Shown in pieces: positions 5,963-13,584 of a DNA stretch of 26,304 nucleotides. The notes below the pieces were generated by a model. It had not been told where the DNA came from. It saw only the letters and a program-made list of their open reading frames with translations, and searched no databases. The translations under genes were made by a program, and so were the position numbers. Source of the DNA: Bacteroidales bacterium UBA5515 (GTDB taxonomy: Bacteria > Bacteroidota > Bacteroidia > Bacteroidales > P3); assembly GCA_002423895.1 (NCBI GenBank), contig DIOL01000011.1, forward strand, positions 1-26,304, read 5' to 3'. Every line of letters starts with the position of its first letter. Positions within the stretch are counted from its first letter, which is position 1.

Positions 5963-5997
5963 AAACGCAAAGTATACTATTTCAATACTTTGCGTTT
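5963..5997 (-). terminator. Intrinsic terminator downstream of tRNA-Arg
   Basis: AAACGCAAAGTAT (5963-5975) and ATACTTTGCGTTT (5985-5997) form a perfect 13-bp stem with a 9-nt loop. On the minus strand the stem is followed by TTTCTTTTTT-like sequence, fitting the end of the leftward tRNA transcript, about 9 nt past the tRNA-Arg 3' end. It also has a T-run in the other direction and may stop traffic both ways between element and tRNA operon. Confidence 0.85.
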
Positions 5998-6005
5998 TTG
6001 CTTTG

Positions 6006-6079
<74 letters not shown>

Positions 6080-6118
6080 ATCATTTGATAAAAAAAGGAA
6101 TCCCTTGATTCCTCTTTG

Positions 6119-6193
6119 TCGGGGTGGCAGGATTCGAACCTGCGACCTCCAGTTCCCAAAACTGGCGCGATGACCGGACTACGCTACACCCCG
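6119..6193 (-). tRNA. tRNA-Pro (TGG)
   Basis: This is a 75-nt tRNA on the minus strand with acceptor CGGGGTG/CACCCCG, anticodon arm CCAGT-TTTGGGA-ACTGG (anticodon TGG) and T loop TTCGAAT. CCA is not encoded. It lies 39 nt upstream of tRNA-Arg in the same transcript. Confidence 0.95.
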
Positions 6194-6214
6194 AATATCT
6201 TCCTCAATTCTTCT

Positions 6215-6303
<89 letters not shown>

Positions 6304-6326
6304 AATTCCTTTCAGAATTGGTCGTG

Positions 6327-6357
6327 CAAAATTACAACTATTTTTATAAATACAAAA
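6327..6357 (-). promoter_or_regulatory. Promoter of the tRNA Ser-Pro-Arg operon
   Basis: On the minus strand TTTTG (6357-6353), an 18-nt spacer and TAATTTTG (6334-6327) match the Bacteroidota consensus. The start of transcription would fall near 6323, about 20 nt before tRNA-Ser. Confidence 0.8.
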
Positions 6358-6511
6358 TTTCTCGGCGTTTTTTTATTTGTTTTTCTGTTTATTTTAGCGG
6401 AAAACCCTATGATATATCCATATGCGTTCATTGTTTTTATTAGCATTTATGCAACAAAGAGACATCAAAAGTCGTATTGTATTAAAATTTTAATGTGCCT
6501 AAAAAAAGGTT

Positions 6512-7579
6512 ATGGATAATCAATACAAAGTTTATAACGACAATCTTGTTTTGTTCAACGATATGATTAAGGATATTGAGCAGGCTACAAAAAGCATTGC
6601 TTTAGAAACCTTTCGTTTTGGAACAGGCTCAATAGGAGAGAAATTTCGCTTAGCACTTATAGAGAAAGCAAGACAGGGAATTAAAGTAAAGGTTTTAATT
6701 GATGGATGGGGAAGCAATTCAGATGTTGCCTTTTATGAGCCATTATTAGAATATGGAGTTGAGCTGAGAGTTTATAAGAAAATTAAACTTGCAAGAACCT
6801 ATTTTATTAAAAACCATTGTCGCAATCACCGCAAAATACTTATTATTGACAATCACATAACATATATAGGCTCTGCAAATCTAACAGCATATTCCATAAG
6901 TTGGAGAGAGTTGAACCTGAGAATTGATGATGCAGACCTGACAAAGCTATTCAGATATTCCTTTAATGAAAGCTTTAGAACCTATGATAAATATAAACTT
7001 TCCAGCAAAAGCTATAAGAGAAATCAATACTATAACTCATGGGTGTTGGTTCAAGATGTACCCAATCCCTATCATCAAGCCATTAAGAGATACTATCAAG
7101 ATTTAATTGATAAGGCAACAAACGAAATAGTTATTGAAAGTCCCTATTTCCTTCCAGGACACAGGCTTAGAAAGAAACTCTGTGATGCTGTTGCAAGAGG
7201 AGTTAAGGTAACTGTTATAATACCTTTCCATTCCGATGTTCGAATTGCTGATATAGTTTGCAGGAAGTTTTTAGGAGAACTTTGTGAGGGAGGAGTTGAT
7301 ATTAGATTTTATCAAATAGGGAATCTTCACTCCAAAGGCTTTATGGTCGATGAAAGAATATTCTCCATAAGCTCAGCAAATTTCGATTACAGAAGTTTCC
7401 GTTATCAATACGAACTGGCTCTAATTGGAGAAGAACAATCGGTCATTGAGCAGTTGAAAGAACATTTTGAAACAACACTGAAATACACAAAAGCTTTTGA
7501 ATATGAAAGTTGGAAGAATCGTTCAGGAGTTGATAAAATGTTTGAATGGTTGCTTTTACCATTCAGATACTTAATGTAG
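6512..7579 (+). CDS. Phospholipase D family protein, cardiolipin synthase-like (355 aa)
   Basis: Two complete HxK(x)4D catalytic motifs mark the PLD superfamily: His106-Lys108-Asp113 in NHRKILIID and His273-Lys275-Asp280 in LHSKGFMVD. Each is followed by the usual GSAN/SSAN segment. The spacing and the downstream FDYRSF fit the cardiolipin synthase branch, which joins two phosphatidylglycerols or a related phospholipid pair at the inner membrane. Unlike ClsA-type enzymes it has no N-terminal transmembrane helices and begins straight in the first PLD fold, as in ClsB-like enzymes. The ATG follows AAAAAAAGG. The upstream 200 bp (6304-6511) hold only the tRNA promoter that I can support. The substrate cannot be read from the sequence. 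Confidence 0.85.
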   Translation: MDNQYKVYNDNLVLFNDMIKDIEQATKSIALETFRFGTGSIGEKFRLALIEKARQGIKVKVLIDGWGSNSDVAFYEPLLEYGVELRVYKKIKLARTYFIKNHCRNHRKILIIDNHITYIGSANLTAYSISWRELNLRIDDADLTKLFRYSFNESFRTYDKYKLSSKSYKRNQYYNSWVLVQDVPNPYHQAIKRYYQDLIDKATNEIVIESPYFLPGHRLRKKLCDAVARGVKVTVIIPFHSDVRIADIVCRKFLGELCEGGVDIRFYQIGNLHSKGFMVDERIFSISSANFDYRSFRYQYELALIGEEQSVIEQLKEHFETTLKYTKAFEYESWKNRSGVDKMFEWLLLPFRYLM

Positions 7580-7621
7580 AGATTAATCTTCTTTATAGAC
7601 TGACATTTTGTCAATTCTTTG

Positions 7622-7629
7622 TATCTTTG
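7622..7629 (+). promoter_or_regulatory. Promoter (-7 box) of sigma-54-type activator/aroA unit
   Basis: TATCTTTG lies 20 nt before the ATG at 7650. The small palindrome TGACA-TTT-TGTCA at 7601-7613 sits just upstream and might be an operator. No -33 TTG is seen at the usual spacing. Confidence 0.6.
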
Positions 7630-7649
7630 CACTCTAAGAAAACAAAAAG

Positions 7650-8876
7650 ATGGATATTCAATCGGTTAAAACAAGATTTGGAATTTTAGGGAACAACCCC
7701 CAACTCAATAAGGCGTTAGAGATTGCGCTTCAAGTATCTGTAACAAATATGAGCGTTTTAGTTACAGGAGAAAGTGGAGTTGGAAAGGAAGTATTTTCAA
7801 AAATAATTCATCAATACAGTTCAAGAAAACACAGTAAATACATTGCTGTAAACTGTGGAGCCATTCCAGAAGGCACAATTGAAAGTGAACTTTTTGGACA
7901 CGTTAAGGGAGCTTTCACAAGTGCAGACAGAGACCGTAAGGGCTATTTTTCTGAAGCCGACAAGGGAACAATATTTCTGGATGAGGTTGGAGAACTTCCT
8001 TTGTCTATGCAGGCAAAACTTTTAAGAGTATTGGAAAGTGGAGAGTTTTTGCCCGTTGGCTCAAGCAAACTTCAAAGAGTGGATGTCAGAATTGTTGCTG
8101 CAACAAATGTAAACCTTCTGGATGCAATCAACAAAGGACGATTCAGAGAAGATTTATACTATCGTTTAAGTCAAGTCTCCATTTATGTTCCACCTCTAAG
8201 AGAAAGAAAAGATGATATTTACCTGCTTTTCCGTCGTTTTGCAGTGGATCAGGCCGAAAAATATAAAATGCCAATCCTAAGCTTGACCAATGAAGCACGA
8301 AACTATCTCTTAAACTATCGCTGGAAAGGCAATATACGTCAGTTGAAGAATGTAACAGAACAGATTTCCATAATTGAAAAAGAGAAATTAATAACCCTTG
8401 ATGTTCTGAAAGAATACATACCTCCAGTTTCAGCCCTGCCAATGGTTGTGGATGGTTTTTCAAATGATGAAAGCTTTTGCAGTCAAAAAGACTTGCTTCT
8501 TTCCATACTTACCAACAAACAACAGATTGAAGCACTGAAGAAAGAGGTTGAAGAGATAAAAGTCTTTATCAAACAACTTATTGGAGAGCACAAAATTGAA
8601 CCACTACTAATACCAAAACAAAGCTCAGCCTCAACTCATGTTTATCCAACCATAAAAGAAGAAATTCAAAAGGTGGAAGAAGAGGAAGAGGTGATTGAAA
8701 ATGACGATTTCGCTGAAGTTGATGAAAGTCCAACCACTCTGATTGAAATGGAGAAGAAGATGATTATTTCAGCACTTGAAAGAGCCAAAGGCAAACGCTC
8801 CATTGCAGCCAAAGAACTTGGAATTTCGGAAAGAACACTTTACAGAAAAATTAATGAGTTTCAGATTAACCTCTAA
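7650..8876 (+). CDS. Sigma-54-interaction AAA+ transcription activator without sensor domain (408 aa)
   Basis: The AAA+ domain starts almost at residue 1, so there is no receiver, PAS or GAF input domain. Walker A is GESGVGKE (40-47) and Walker B is TIFLDE (107-112). The sigma-54-contact loop reads GAFTSA (87-92) instead of GAFTGA. The R-finger region is GRFREDLYYRL (163-173). A middle coiled and then very acidic linker (about 285-365, including VEEEEEVIE) leads to a C-terminal Fis-type HTH (about 366-406, KRSIAAKELGISERTLYRKI). Proteins of this class remodel sigma-54 holoenzyme at enhancer-dependent promoters. I recall stand-alone activators like this as common in Bacteroidota. Lacking a sensor, its activity may be set by abundance or a partner. 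It lies 16 nt before aroA, probably in the same transcript. Confidence 0.88.
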   Translation: MDIQSVKTRFGILGNNPQLNKALEIALQVSVTNMSVLVTGESGVGKEVFSKIIHQYSSRKHSKYIAVNCGAIPEGTIESELFGHVKGAFTSADRDRKGYFSEADKGTIFLDEVGELPLSMQAKLLRVLESGEFLPVGSSKLQRVDVRIVAATNVNLLDAINKGRFREDLYYRLSQVSIYVPPLRERKDDIYLLFRRFAVDQAEKYKMPILSLTNEARNYLLNYRWKGNIRQLKNVTEQISIIEKEKLITLDVLKEYIPPVSALPMVVDGFSNDESFCSQKDLLLSILTNKQQIEALKKEVEEIKVFIKQLIGEHKIEPLLIPKQSSASTHVYPTIKEEIQKVEEEEEVIENDDFAEVDESPTTLIEMEKKMIISALERAKGKRSIAAKELGISERTLYRKINEFQINL

Positions 8877-8892
8877 TCTGCTCAAATAAAAT

Positions 8893-10089
8893 ATGAAAGA
8901 ATTCTTCGTTCCCTCATCTAAAAGTGTTAGCAATAGACTTTTAGTTATTCAAAACTTGTCACAAACCAAAGCTAAAATCAACAACATCTCTTTAGCCCAA
9001 GACACCATTTTGATGAAAGAACTCCTTTCTCAGATTGAAAACAGCAAAACCCAAACGCTCTATTGCCACAATGCAGGCACAGTGGTAAGGTTTCTTCTTT
9101 CACTGCTTTCTCTTAAAGAAGGCACATGGATAATTGATGGGGATGAAAGGATGAAAGAAAGACCAATTGAGCCCTTGGTAAGTGCTTTAAAGGACTTGGG
9201 AGCAGAAATAAATTATTTAGGAAACCCAGGTTGCCTGCCACTTAAAATTGAAGGGAAAGCCTTAAAAAGCAATAATACAATAAAGATAAACTCCAATCTA
9301 AGCAGTCAATTTGCATCCTCTCTGCTTTTAATTTCACCCTGTATTGAAGGAGGCTTGGAGCTTGAAATTGATAATCCTGTTTCACTTCCTTACATACAAA
9401 TGACAATAGCTCTGATGAGAGAATATGGAGCCAAGATTGAAGAAAAACAAAACACAATTAAAGTAGAGCAGGGAGAATATACCTTTAAGGAAACAACCGT
9501 TGAGGGCGACTGGTCGTCAGCCTGCTTTGCCTATGAGAAAATATGCATATATCCAAGATGCAAAATATTAATAAGAAATCTGAACCCCCATTCACTTCAA
9601 GCCGATAAAGCAGCAATGGATTATTTCTCTCTTTTGGGAGTAGAAAGCCAGTTTATCAACAATAACCTTCACTTATCATATAATCCAGAAAATATTTCAA
9701 ATCAAGAAACCCTGACATTTAACATAAAGCATTGCCCCGATATATTTCCAAGCCTTGCAGTTGCTGGATTTGTATGCAATAAAACAATTATCTTTGAGGG
9801 AATTGACACTCTGAAACACAAAGAAAGCAACAGACTGAACGCCGTTTTGGAAGGTTTGCATGCCCTTGGAGCAGATGCAGAAATAGACAATAAGAATAGA
9901 TTTGTTATAAAGGCAAACAGCCAAACACTTGAAAACCCAAAAGAAAACATAATTATAAAAACCTTCAATGACCACAGAATATCAATGGCCTTTGGTATGC
10001 TTGGAGTGAAGTATGACAACATAAAAGTTGACGATAAGGAATGTGTTAGAAAGTCTTTTCCACAGTTTTGGCAAAACGTTAATCCCTGA
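8893..10089 (+). CDS. aroA: 3-phosphoshikimate 1-carboxyvinyltransferase (EPSP synthase), short N-terminus (398 aa)
   Basis: This is the sixth enzyme of the shikimate pathway, joining PEP and shikimate-3-phosphate. Family motifs are present in order: SKSVSNR (Lys10, Ser11, Arg15), NAGTVVR (60-66), GDERMKERP (83-91), SSQF (137-140), DWSS (206-209), catalytic Asp283 in CPDIFPS, KESNR (310-314), NDHR (359-362) and Lys387 in VRKSFP. Compared with E. coli numbering (Lys22) about 12 residues are missing at the N-terminus, and the usual PGSKS reads PSSKS. An in-frame TAA at 8887-8889 rules out a longer product. It starts 16 nt after the activator gene, so coupling is likely. Catalytic residues look complete, so it should be active. 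Confidence 0.92.
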   Translation: MKEFFVPSSKSVSNRLLVIQNLSQTKAKINNISLAQDTILMKELLSQIENSKTQTLYCHNAGTVVRFLLSLLSLKEGTWIIDGDERMKERPIEPLVSALKDLGAEINYLGNPGCLPLKIEGKALKSNNTIKINSNLSSQFASSLLLISPCIEGGLELEIDNPVSLPYIQMTIALMREYGAKIEEKQNTIKVEQGEYTFKETTVEGDWSSACFAYEKICIYPRCKILIRNLNPHSLQADKAAMDYFSLLGVESQFINNNLHLSYNPENISNQETLTFNIKHCPDIFPSLAVAGFVCNKTIIFEGIDTLKHKESNRLNAVLEGLHALGADAEIDNKNRFVIKANSQTLENPKENIIIKTFNDHRISMAFGMLGVKYDNIKVDDKECVRKSFPQFWQNVNP

Positions 10090-10161
10090 AACCTGCAATA
10101 GAAGAATAGATACAAAAACATAAAAACTAAATTTAAGCACTTAAAAGTTATAGAAATAACG

Positions 10162-10169
10162 TAACTTTG
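10162..10169 (+). promoter_or_regulatory. purM promoter (-7 box)
   Basis: TAACTTTG matches TAnnTTTG, 29 nt before the purM ATG at 10199. There is no clear -33 TTG. Confidence 0.6.
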
Positions 10170-10198
10170 CAACCTGATAATTGATTATAGAATAAGTA

Positions 10199-11365
10199 AT
10201 GGATACACAAAAATACAATCTCAGAGGAGTTTCAGCATCAAAGGAAGATGTTCACAATGCAATAAAAAACATAGATAAAGGACTTTTCCCTAAAGCATTC
10301 TGTAAGGTAATTGAAGACAAATTAACCTCCGACAACAACTATTGTATGGTAATGCATGCCGATGGAGCAGGAACCAAATCATCCTTGGCCTATATGTACT
10401 GGAAAGAAACAGGCGACTTAAGCGTTTGGAAAGGCATAGCCATAGATGCAATAGTAATGAACCTTGACGATTTGCTTTGTGTAGGCATAACCGATAACAT
10501 ACTGCTTTCATCCACCATAGGAAGAAACAAAAACCTTATACCAGGCGAAGTAATCTCAGCCTTGATAAATGGCACAGAAGAATTTTTGGAACAAATGCGT
10601 CAGCTGGGCATAGGCATATACTCCACAGGAGGCGAAACAGCCGATGTGGGCGATGTAGTTAGAACAATAATAGTTGACAGCACAGTAACAGCAAGAGCCA
10701 AAAGAAGCGAAATAATATCAAACCACAACATCAAACCAGGCAACGTAATTGTAGGCTTGGCATCCTTTGGACAAGCAACCTACGAAACAAGCTATAATGG
10801 AGGAATGGGCTCCAATGGACTAACCTCAGCCCGTCATGATGTATTCTCAAAAGACCTTGCAGTAAAATATCCAGAAAGCTACGACAACTCCCTTAGCGAT
10901 GAAGTAGTATATTGTGGAACAAAACAACTAACCTCCCCAACCGAAATTGAAGGAATGGATGCAGGCAAAATGGTACTTTCACCAACAAGAACCTATGCAC
11001 CAATCATCAAAAAGATACTGGAAACACATAGAGCAAAAATAGACGGAATGGTACACTGCTCAGGAGGAGCACAGACAAAAGTGTTACACTTTGTAGACAA
11101 CGTACACATCATCAAAGACAATCTCTTCCCAATCCCACCACTATTCAAGATGATACATCAGGAATCACAAACCTCATGGCAGGAAATGTATAAAGTCTTC
11201 AATATGGGACACAGAATGGAAATCTACACCGACCCACAAACAGCTAAAGACATAATAGCCATAAGCAAAACATTCAATGTGGATGCCCAAATTATAGGAA
11301 GAGTAGAGGAAAGCCCAAAAACCAAACTGACTATTAAATCAGAATTCGGAGAATTTATTTACTAA
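10199..11365 (+). CDS. purM: Phosphoribosylformylglycinamidine cyclo-ligase (AIR synthase), Bacteroidota form (388 aa)
   Basis: PurM carries out the fifth step of de novo purine synthesis, closing the imidazole ring with ATP to give AIR. The visible signature is the AIR-synthase fold. The N-terminal nucleotide-binding part has HADGAGTKSSLAY (about 53-65), NLDDLLCVG (88-96) and GGETADVGD (about 144-152). The C-terminal domain carries the glycine-rich segment HCSGGAQTKV (about 287-296), close to the end of the ATP site, and a GHRMEIY motif near residue 340. The length and the divergent sequence are typical of the Bacteroidota variant, which is longer than E. coli PurM (345 aa). It has its own -7 box and stands alone; purF is at 18092-19942 on the opposite strand. 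Confidence 0.88.
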   Translation: MDTQKYNLRGVSASKEDVHNAIKNIDKGLFPKAFCKVIEDKLTSDNNYCMVMHADGAGTKSSLAYMYWKETGDLSVWKGIAIDAIVMNLDDLLCVGITDNILLSSTIGRNKNLIPGEVISALINGTEEFLEQMRQLGIGIYSTGGETADVGDVVRTIIVDSTVTARAKRSEIISNHNIKPGNVIVGLASFGQATYETSYNGGMGSNGLTSARHDVFSKDLAVKYPESYDNSLSDEVVYCGTKQLTSPTEIEGMDAGKMVLSPTRTYAPIIKKILETHRAKIDGMVHCSGGAQTKVLHFVDNVHIIKDNLFPIPPLFKMIHQESQTSWQEMYKVFNMGHRMEIYTDPQTAKDIIAISKTFNVDAQIIGRVEESPKTKLTIKSEFGEFIY

Positions 11366-11371
11366 TTTTCT

Positions 11372-11460
11372 GAATCAGGATTTACAGTATTTAGAGATTA
11401 ATTGGATTTCAATTAAGTAACGTAATCCAGCAAATCCTTTAGTCTTGAGAATCCTGATTC
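11372..11460. repeat. Interspersed palindromic element after purM
   Basis: GAATCAGGATT (11372-11382) and AATCCTGATTC (11450-11460) are perfect 11-bp inverted arms around 67 bp. The arms and interior (AGGATTTACAG, AAATCCTTT) look like a palindromic repeat I recall from intergenic regions of many genomes. It lies just 6 nt past the purM stop. A small hairpin TCTGAT-AAAAA-ATCAGA (11459-11475) adjoins it. There is no T-run to make it a clear terminator. Confidence 0.6.
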
Positions 11461-11630
11461 TGATAAAAAATCAGACTAATCATTTAATCAGACGAATCTC
11501 AGTTCAAGACAAAAAAATAAGGGCAAGCACACAGCCCATTCTTAGTTTAAAATTGCCATTTAAAAATTATTTTGGCTTAAAATCCTCTGATGATTCATAA
11601 AAAAATAAATAAAAATTTCAATCTAAAATA

Positions 11631-11661
11631 TTGACTAATAAAGATATTTTTTATATCTTTG
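11631..11661 (+). promoter_or_regulatory. Consensus promoter ahead of the palindrome array
   Basis: TTG (11631-11633), a 20-nt spacer and TATCTTTG (11654-11661) match the Bacteroidota consensus well. The -7 box is embedded in the inverted repeat AAAGATAT-TTTTT-ATATCTTT (11640-11660), whose half-sites look like those of the array downstream. There is no gene for 470 nt, so the first product would be an RNA carrying the palindromes. Confidence 0.6.
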
Positions 11662-11729
11662 CAAAGATTAAACCATAAGACTAAGTTCTTATAGATTTAA
11701 TTCAAAATTTCCCAATAAATTTTAGTAAA

Positions 11730-11799
11730 AAAAGATGCGCATCTTTTACCACGAAAGATGTGCATCTTTTGGTATGAAAGACGTGCATCTTTCGAGAAT
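11730..11799. repeat. Three tandem 23-bp units, each a 16-bp palindrome
   Basis: The copies are AAAGATGCGCATCTTT (11731-11746), AAAGATGTGCATCTTT (11754-11769) and AAAGACGTGCATCTTT (11777-11792). Starts are exactly 23 bp apart. Copy 1 is a perfect palindrome (18 bp with its flanking A/T). The 7-nt spacers differ (TACCACG, TGGTATG, CGAGAAT), so the palindromes are what is conserved. The arrangement could be a regulator array, iterons or RNA hairpins. Confidence 0.85.
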
Positions 11800-11804
11800 T
11801 AACT

Positions 11805-11893
11805 CCTCGTTTTATAATTTTATAACAAGGTTTTGTACAAATAATCCCTTGTTTTGTGAAAATAAATCCTTGTTTTATTTTGCTGAAACAAGG
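11805..11893. repeat. Cluster of CCTTGTTTT motifs in both orientations
   Basis: CCTTGTTTT or its near copy occurs at 11805 (CCTCGTTTT), 11847 and 11868. The reverse complement AACAAGG occurs at 11824-11830 and 11887-11893. Neighbouring inverted copies can pair as hairpins, for example 11868-11875 with 11886-11893. A palindrome TTTGTACAAA lies at 11833-11842. Confidence 0.6.
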
Positions 11894-11919
11894 TTTTATT
11901 TTTTGCAAAGGACAATTAG

Positions 11920-11971
11920 GACATTAATGTCTTTAAATTCCTTTATGTCGTGTGGTATTTATAATACCACA
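11920..11971. repeat. Palindrome and tight hairpin before the lipoprotein gene
   Basis: GACATTAATGTC (11920-11931) is a perfect 12-bp palindrome. TGTGGTATT (11951-11959) pairs with AATACCACA (11963-11971) across a 3-nt TAT loop. No T-run follows, so it is not a standard terminator. Together with the arrays upstream it makes 11,640-11,971 almost continuously palindromic. From 11,972 to the promoter boxes near 12,082 I see nothing. Confidence 0.7.
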
Positions 11972-12081
11972 ATAATCTACTATTAGGATTAATAATTCGA
12001 TACTTCTTTTGATAATAAAGGATGAAATACTTTCTAAAAAATATTTTCTCATTAATTATCCGAATATGTTATTTTAAATTA

Positions 12082-12129
12082 TACCTTTGCTTTTGTAATT
12101 AACCTTTTTATCTGTCTTTAATACTTTTG
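12082..12129 (+). promoter_or_regulatory. Two candidate -7 boxes for the lipoprotein gene
   Basis: TACCTTTG (12082-12089) would give a leader of about 38 nt. TACTTTTG (12122-12129) ends 4 nt before the ATG and would give a leaderless mRNA. Neither has a clear -33 TTG at the usual spacing. Confidence 0.5.
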
Positions 12130-12133
12130 TATT

Positions 12134-12814
12134 ATGAAAAGATTATTGTTGTTTTTGATGCTTTGCTTATCTATTGGCTTTATTGCTTGTGATGGTGAAG
12201 ATGATTTTGTTTTTCCAGAGCCTTTTTCTACTCCTCGTCCTGTTCCTGATTATGATACTATTTTGCCTAAGGAGTATTTTCCTGTTTTCCCTGGTTCTTA
12301 CTGGGTTTATAATAACAGTGACACTCTCAGGGTTATGGAGGATTATCAGCTGTATATTTATGATAGACTGGTTAATTACTATCCAAGAGAATATGTTAAA
12401 GACACTGTAGCCTTGCCCAAGTTTTATCCTAATTCAATTTATGGGGAAGTTTTCATTTGGCGTTATGAGATTAGCAAATTATGGGGCAGCTATAGAGAGC
12501 CTGCCTGGAGGGGTATTCTTTCGGAAACTCTGGGGCAGCAATTTTATCAGAGTGCTTCTGAATCTGGAAATCAAAATATAGGTTTGACCATTGCTGTGGA
12601 TACATCCATAACGGTTAATGGGGTTACTTATAATGATGTTATTGTTACCATTCTTTATAACAGGATTTTCATGCTTCCTCCTGAGATGTGTTTCTACAGA
12701 AAAGAGTATTTTGCCAGGGGTGTTGGTTTGATTAAGCGTGAGGAAACTGATTATCCTATCAGCATTGAGATAAGTTCTGTACTGGAATTGACTGATTATA
12801 ATATTGTAAGGTAG
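12134..12814 (+). CDS. Lipoprotein of unknown function, probably surface-exposed (226 aa)
   Basis: The signal is MKRLLLFLMLCLSIGFIAC, a type II signal peptide with the lipid-attachment cysteine at residue 19. The residues after it (DGEDD) are acidic. In Bacteroidota an acidic stretch right after the cysteine is a known lipoprotein export signal for transport to the cell surface. A proline-rich linker (about 27-45) leads into a region with several aromatic residues (YFPVFPGSYWVYNN, about 48-61). That opening is common in Bacteroidota lipoproteins of unknown role. I do not recognise a domain. Its G- and T-rich codon use matches the next gene, and the two are only 38 nt apart. Confidence 0.75.
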   Translation: MKRLLLFLMLCLSIGFIACDGEDDFVFPEPFSTPRPVPDYDTILPKEYFPVFPGSYWVYNNSDTLRVMEDYQLYIYDRLVNYYPREYVKDTVALPKFYPNSIYGEVFIWRYEISKLWGSYREPAWRGILSETLGQQFYQSASESGNQNIGLTIAVDTSITVNGVTYNDVIVTILYNRIFMLPPEMCFYRKEYFARGVGLIKREETDYPISIEISSVLELTDYNIVR

Positions 12815-12840
12815 GGCGTTTTTGTTTGCGTGATTTTTTC

Positions 12841-12848
12841 TATTTTTG
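12841..12848 (+). promoter_or_regulatory. Possible leaderless promoter of SRAP gene (-7 box)
   Basis: TATTTTTG ends 4 nt before the ATG at 12853 that I use. TTTG at 12821-12824 lies 16 nt upstream, a little short for a -33 box. If it is functional, the upstream in-frame ATG (12826) cannot be the start. Confidence 0.45.
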
Positions 12849-12852
12849 TGGT

Positions 12853-13584
12853 ATGTGTTTTACTTTTAGTTTTGAAAATAAGGCTTCTCAATCTATTAAG
12901 GATTATTGTTCCAGTAGGGGTAATGTTGTTATTAACACTCAACTGGATTCAGATTATCCTTTAATTGGTGGCTTATCTCATCCTTTTATTCCAATTGTTA
13001 AGGCTGACAGGGTTGAGGCTTGTCAATGGGGTTTTATTCCTCCTTTTGCTAATGGGGATAATTATAAGGAGTTTCAGAACTTAACCCTAAACAGCAGGAG
13101 TGAGAGTGTTTTCGATAAGCCTTCTTTCAGGCATTCTATTATGGAGAGTAGGGGTGTTGTTGTTATGGATGGTTTTTATGAATGGAGGCATTACAACAAA
13201 AATACTTATCCTTATTATATTTTTCCCAAGGGGGATGATGTGTTTTATGTTGGGTGTATTTACAATGCCTGGGTAAACAGACTTACGGGTGAGGTTATTG
13301 ACAGCTTTTCAATCATCACCACCAATGCCAACAGTCTTATGGAAAGGATTCATAATACTAAAAAGCGTATGCCTTTAATTTTGAATAAGGGTGAGATTGA
13401 TTATTGGATGGATTCCAAGCTTGAAAGAGATGATATTGAAAGGTTGATGAAGCCTTTTGATGATGAGAAAATGAGTGCTTACTCTATCAAAAAGATTAAT
13501 GTTTCAAAGGATGAGGGTTTGTCGTCATTGCAAATTAAATCTCCTTTCTCTTATACTGAGCTTGAATTGCTGGATTCTTTTTAA
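12853..13584 (+). CDS. SOS response-associated protein, YedK/HMCES (SRAP) family (243 aa)
   Basis: SRAP proteins bind abasic sites in single-stranded DNA and form a thiazolidine crosslink through Cys2 after removal of Met1. The start at 12853 gives Met-Cys (MCFTFSF) and so places the catalytic Cys at position 2; the in-frame ATG nine codons upstream would bury it. Other active-site residues are in place: Asn80 and Glu84 in LNSRSE, Glu110 in GFYEW, and His167 in RIHNTKKRMP. They correspond to E. coli YedK Cys2, Asn75, Glu105 and His160. The length is near the family norm of about 220-250 residues. It follows the lipoprotein gene by 38 nt, with no functional link that I can see. It is chromosomal here and not part of a phage. 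Confidence 0.9.
   Translation: MCFTFSFENKASQSIKDYCSSRGNVVINTQLDSDYPLIGGLSHPFIPIVKADRVEACQWGFIPPFANGDNYKEFQNLTLNSRSESVFDKPSFRHSIMESRGVVVMDGFYEWRHYNKNTYPYYIFPKGDDVFYVGCIYNAWVNRLTGEVIDSFSIITTNANSLMERIHNTKKRMPLILNKGEIDYWMDSKLERDDIERLMKPFDDEKMSAYSIKKINVSKDEGLSSLQIKSPFSYTELELLDSF

Noticed and set aside
11520..11537. GGGC...GCCC hairpin as a purM terminator
   Set aside because: Only four base pairs with a 9-nt loop and no T-run after it; too weak to call.
11702..11986. Two overlapping small open frames (68 and 83 codons) on opposite strands in the palindrome array
   Set aside because: They arise from the repeats (Lys-Asp-Val-His-Leu-like patterns) and change content with each 23-bp unit, which is not a multiple of three. 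There is no start signal and no recognisable protein.
12174..12410. 78-codon open frame inside the lipoprotein gene
   Set aside because: It is an alternate-frame shadow made of low-complexity Leu/Ile/Phe codons; the lipoprotein frame has a full signal peptide and covers it.
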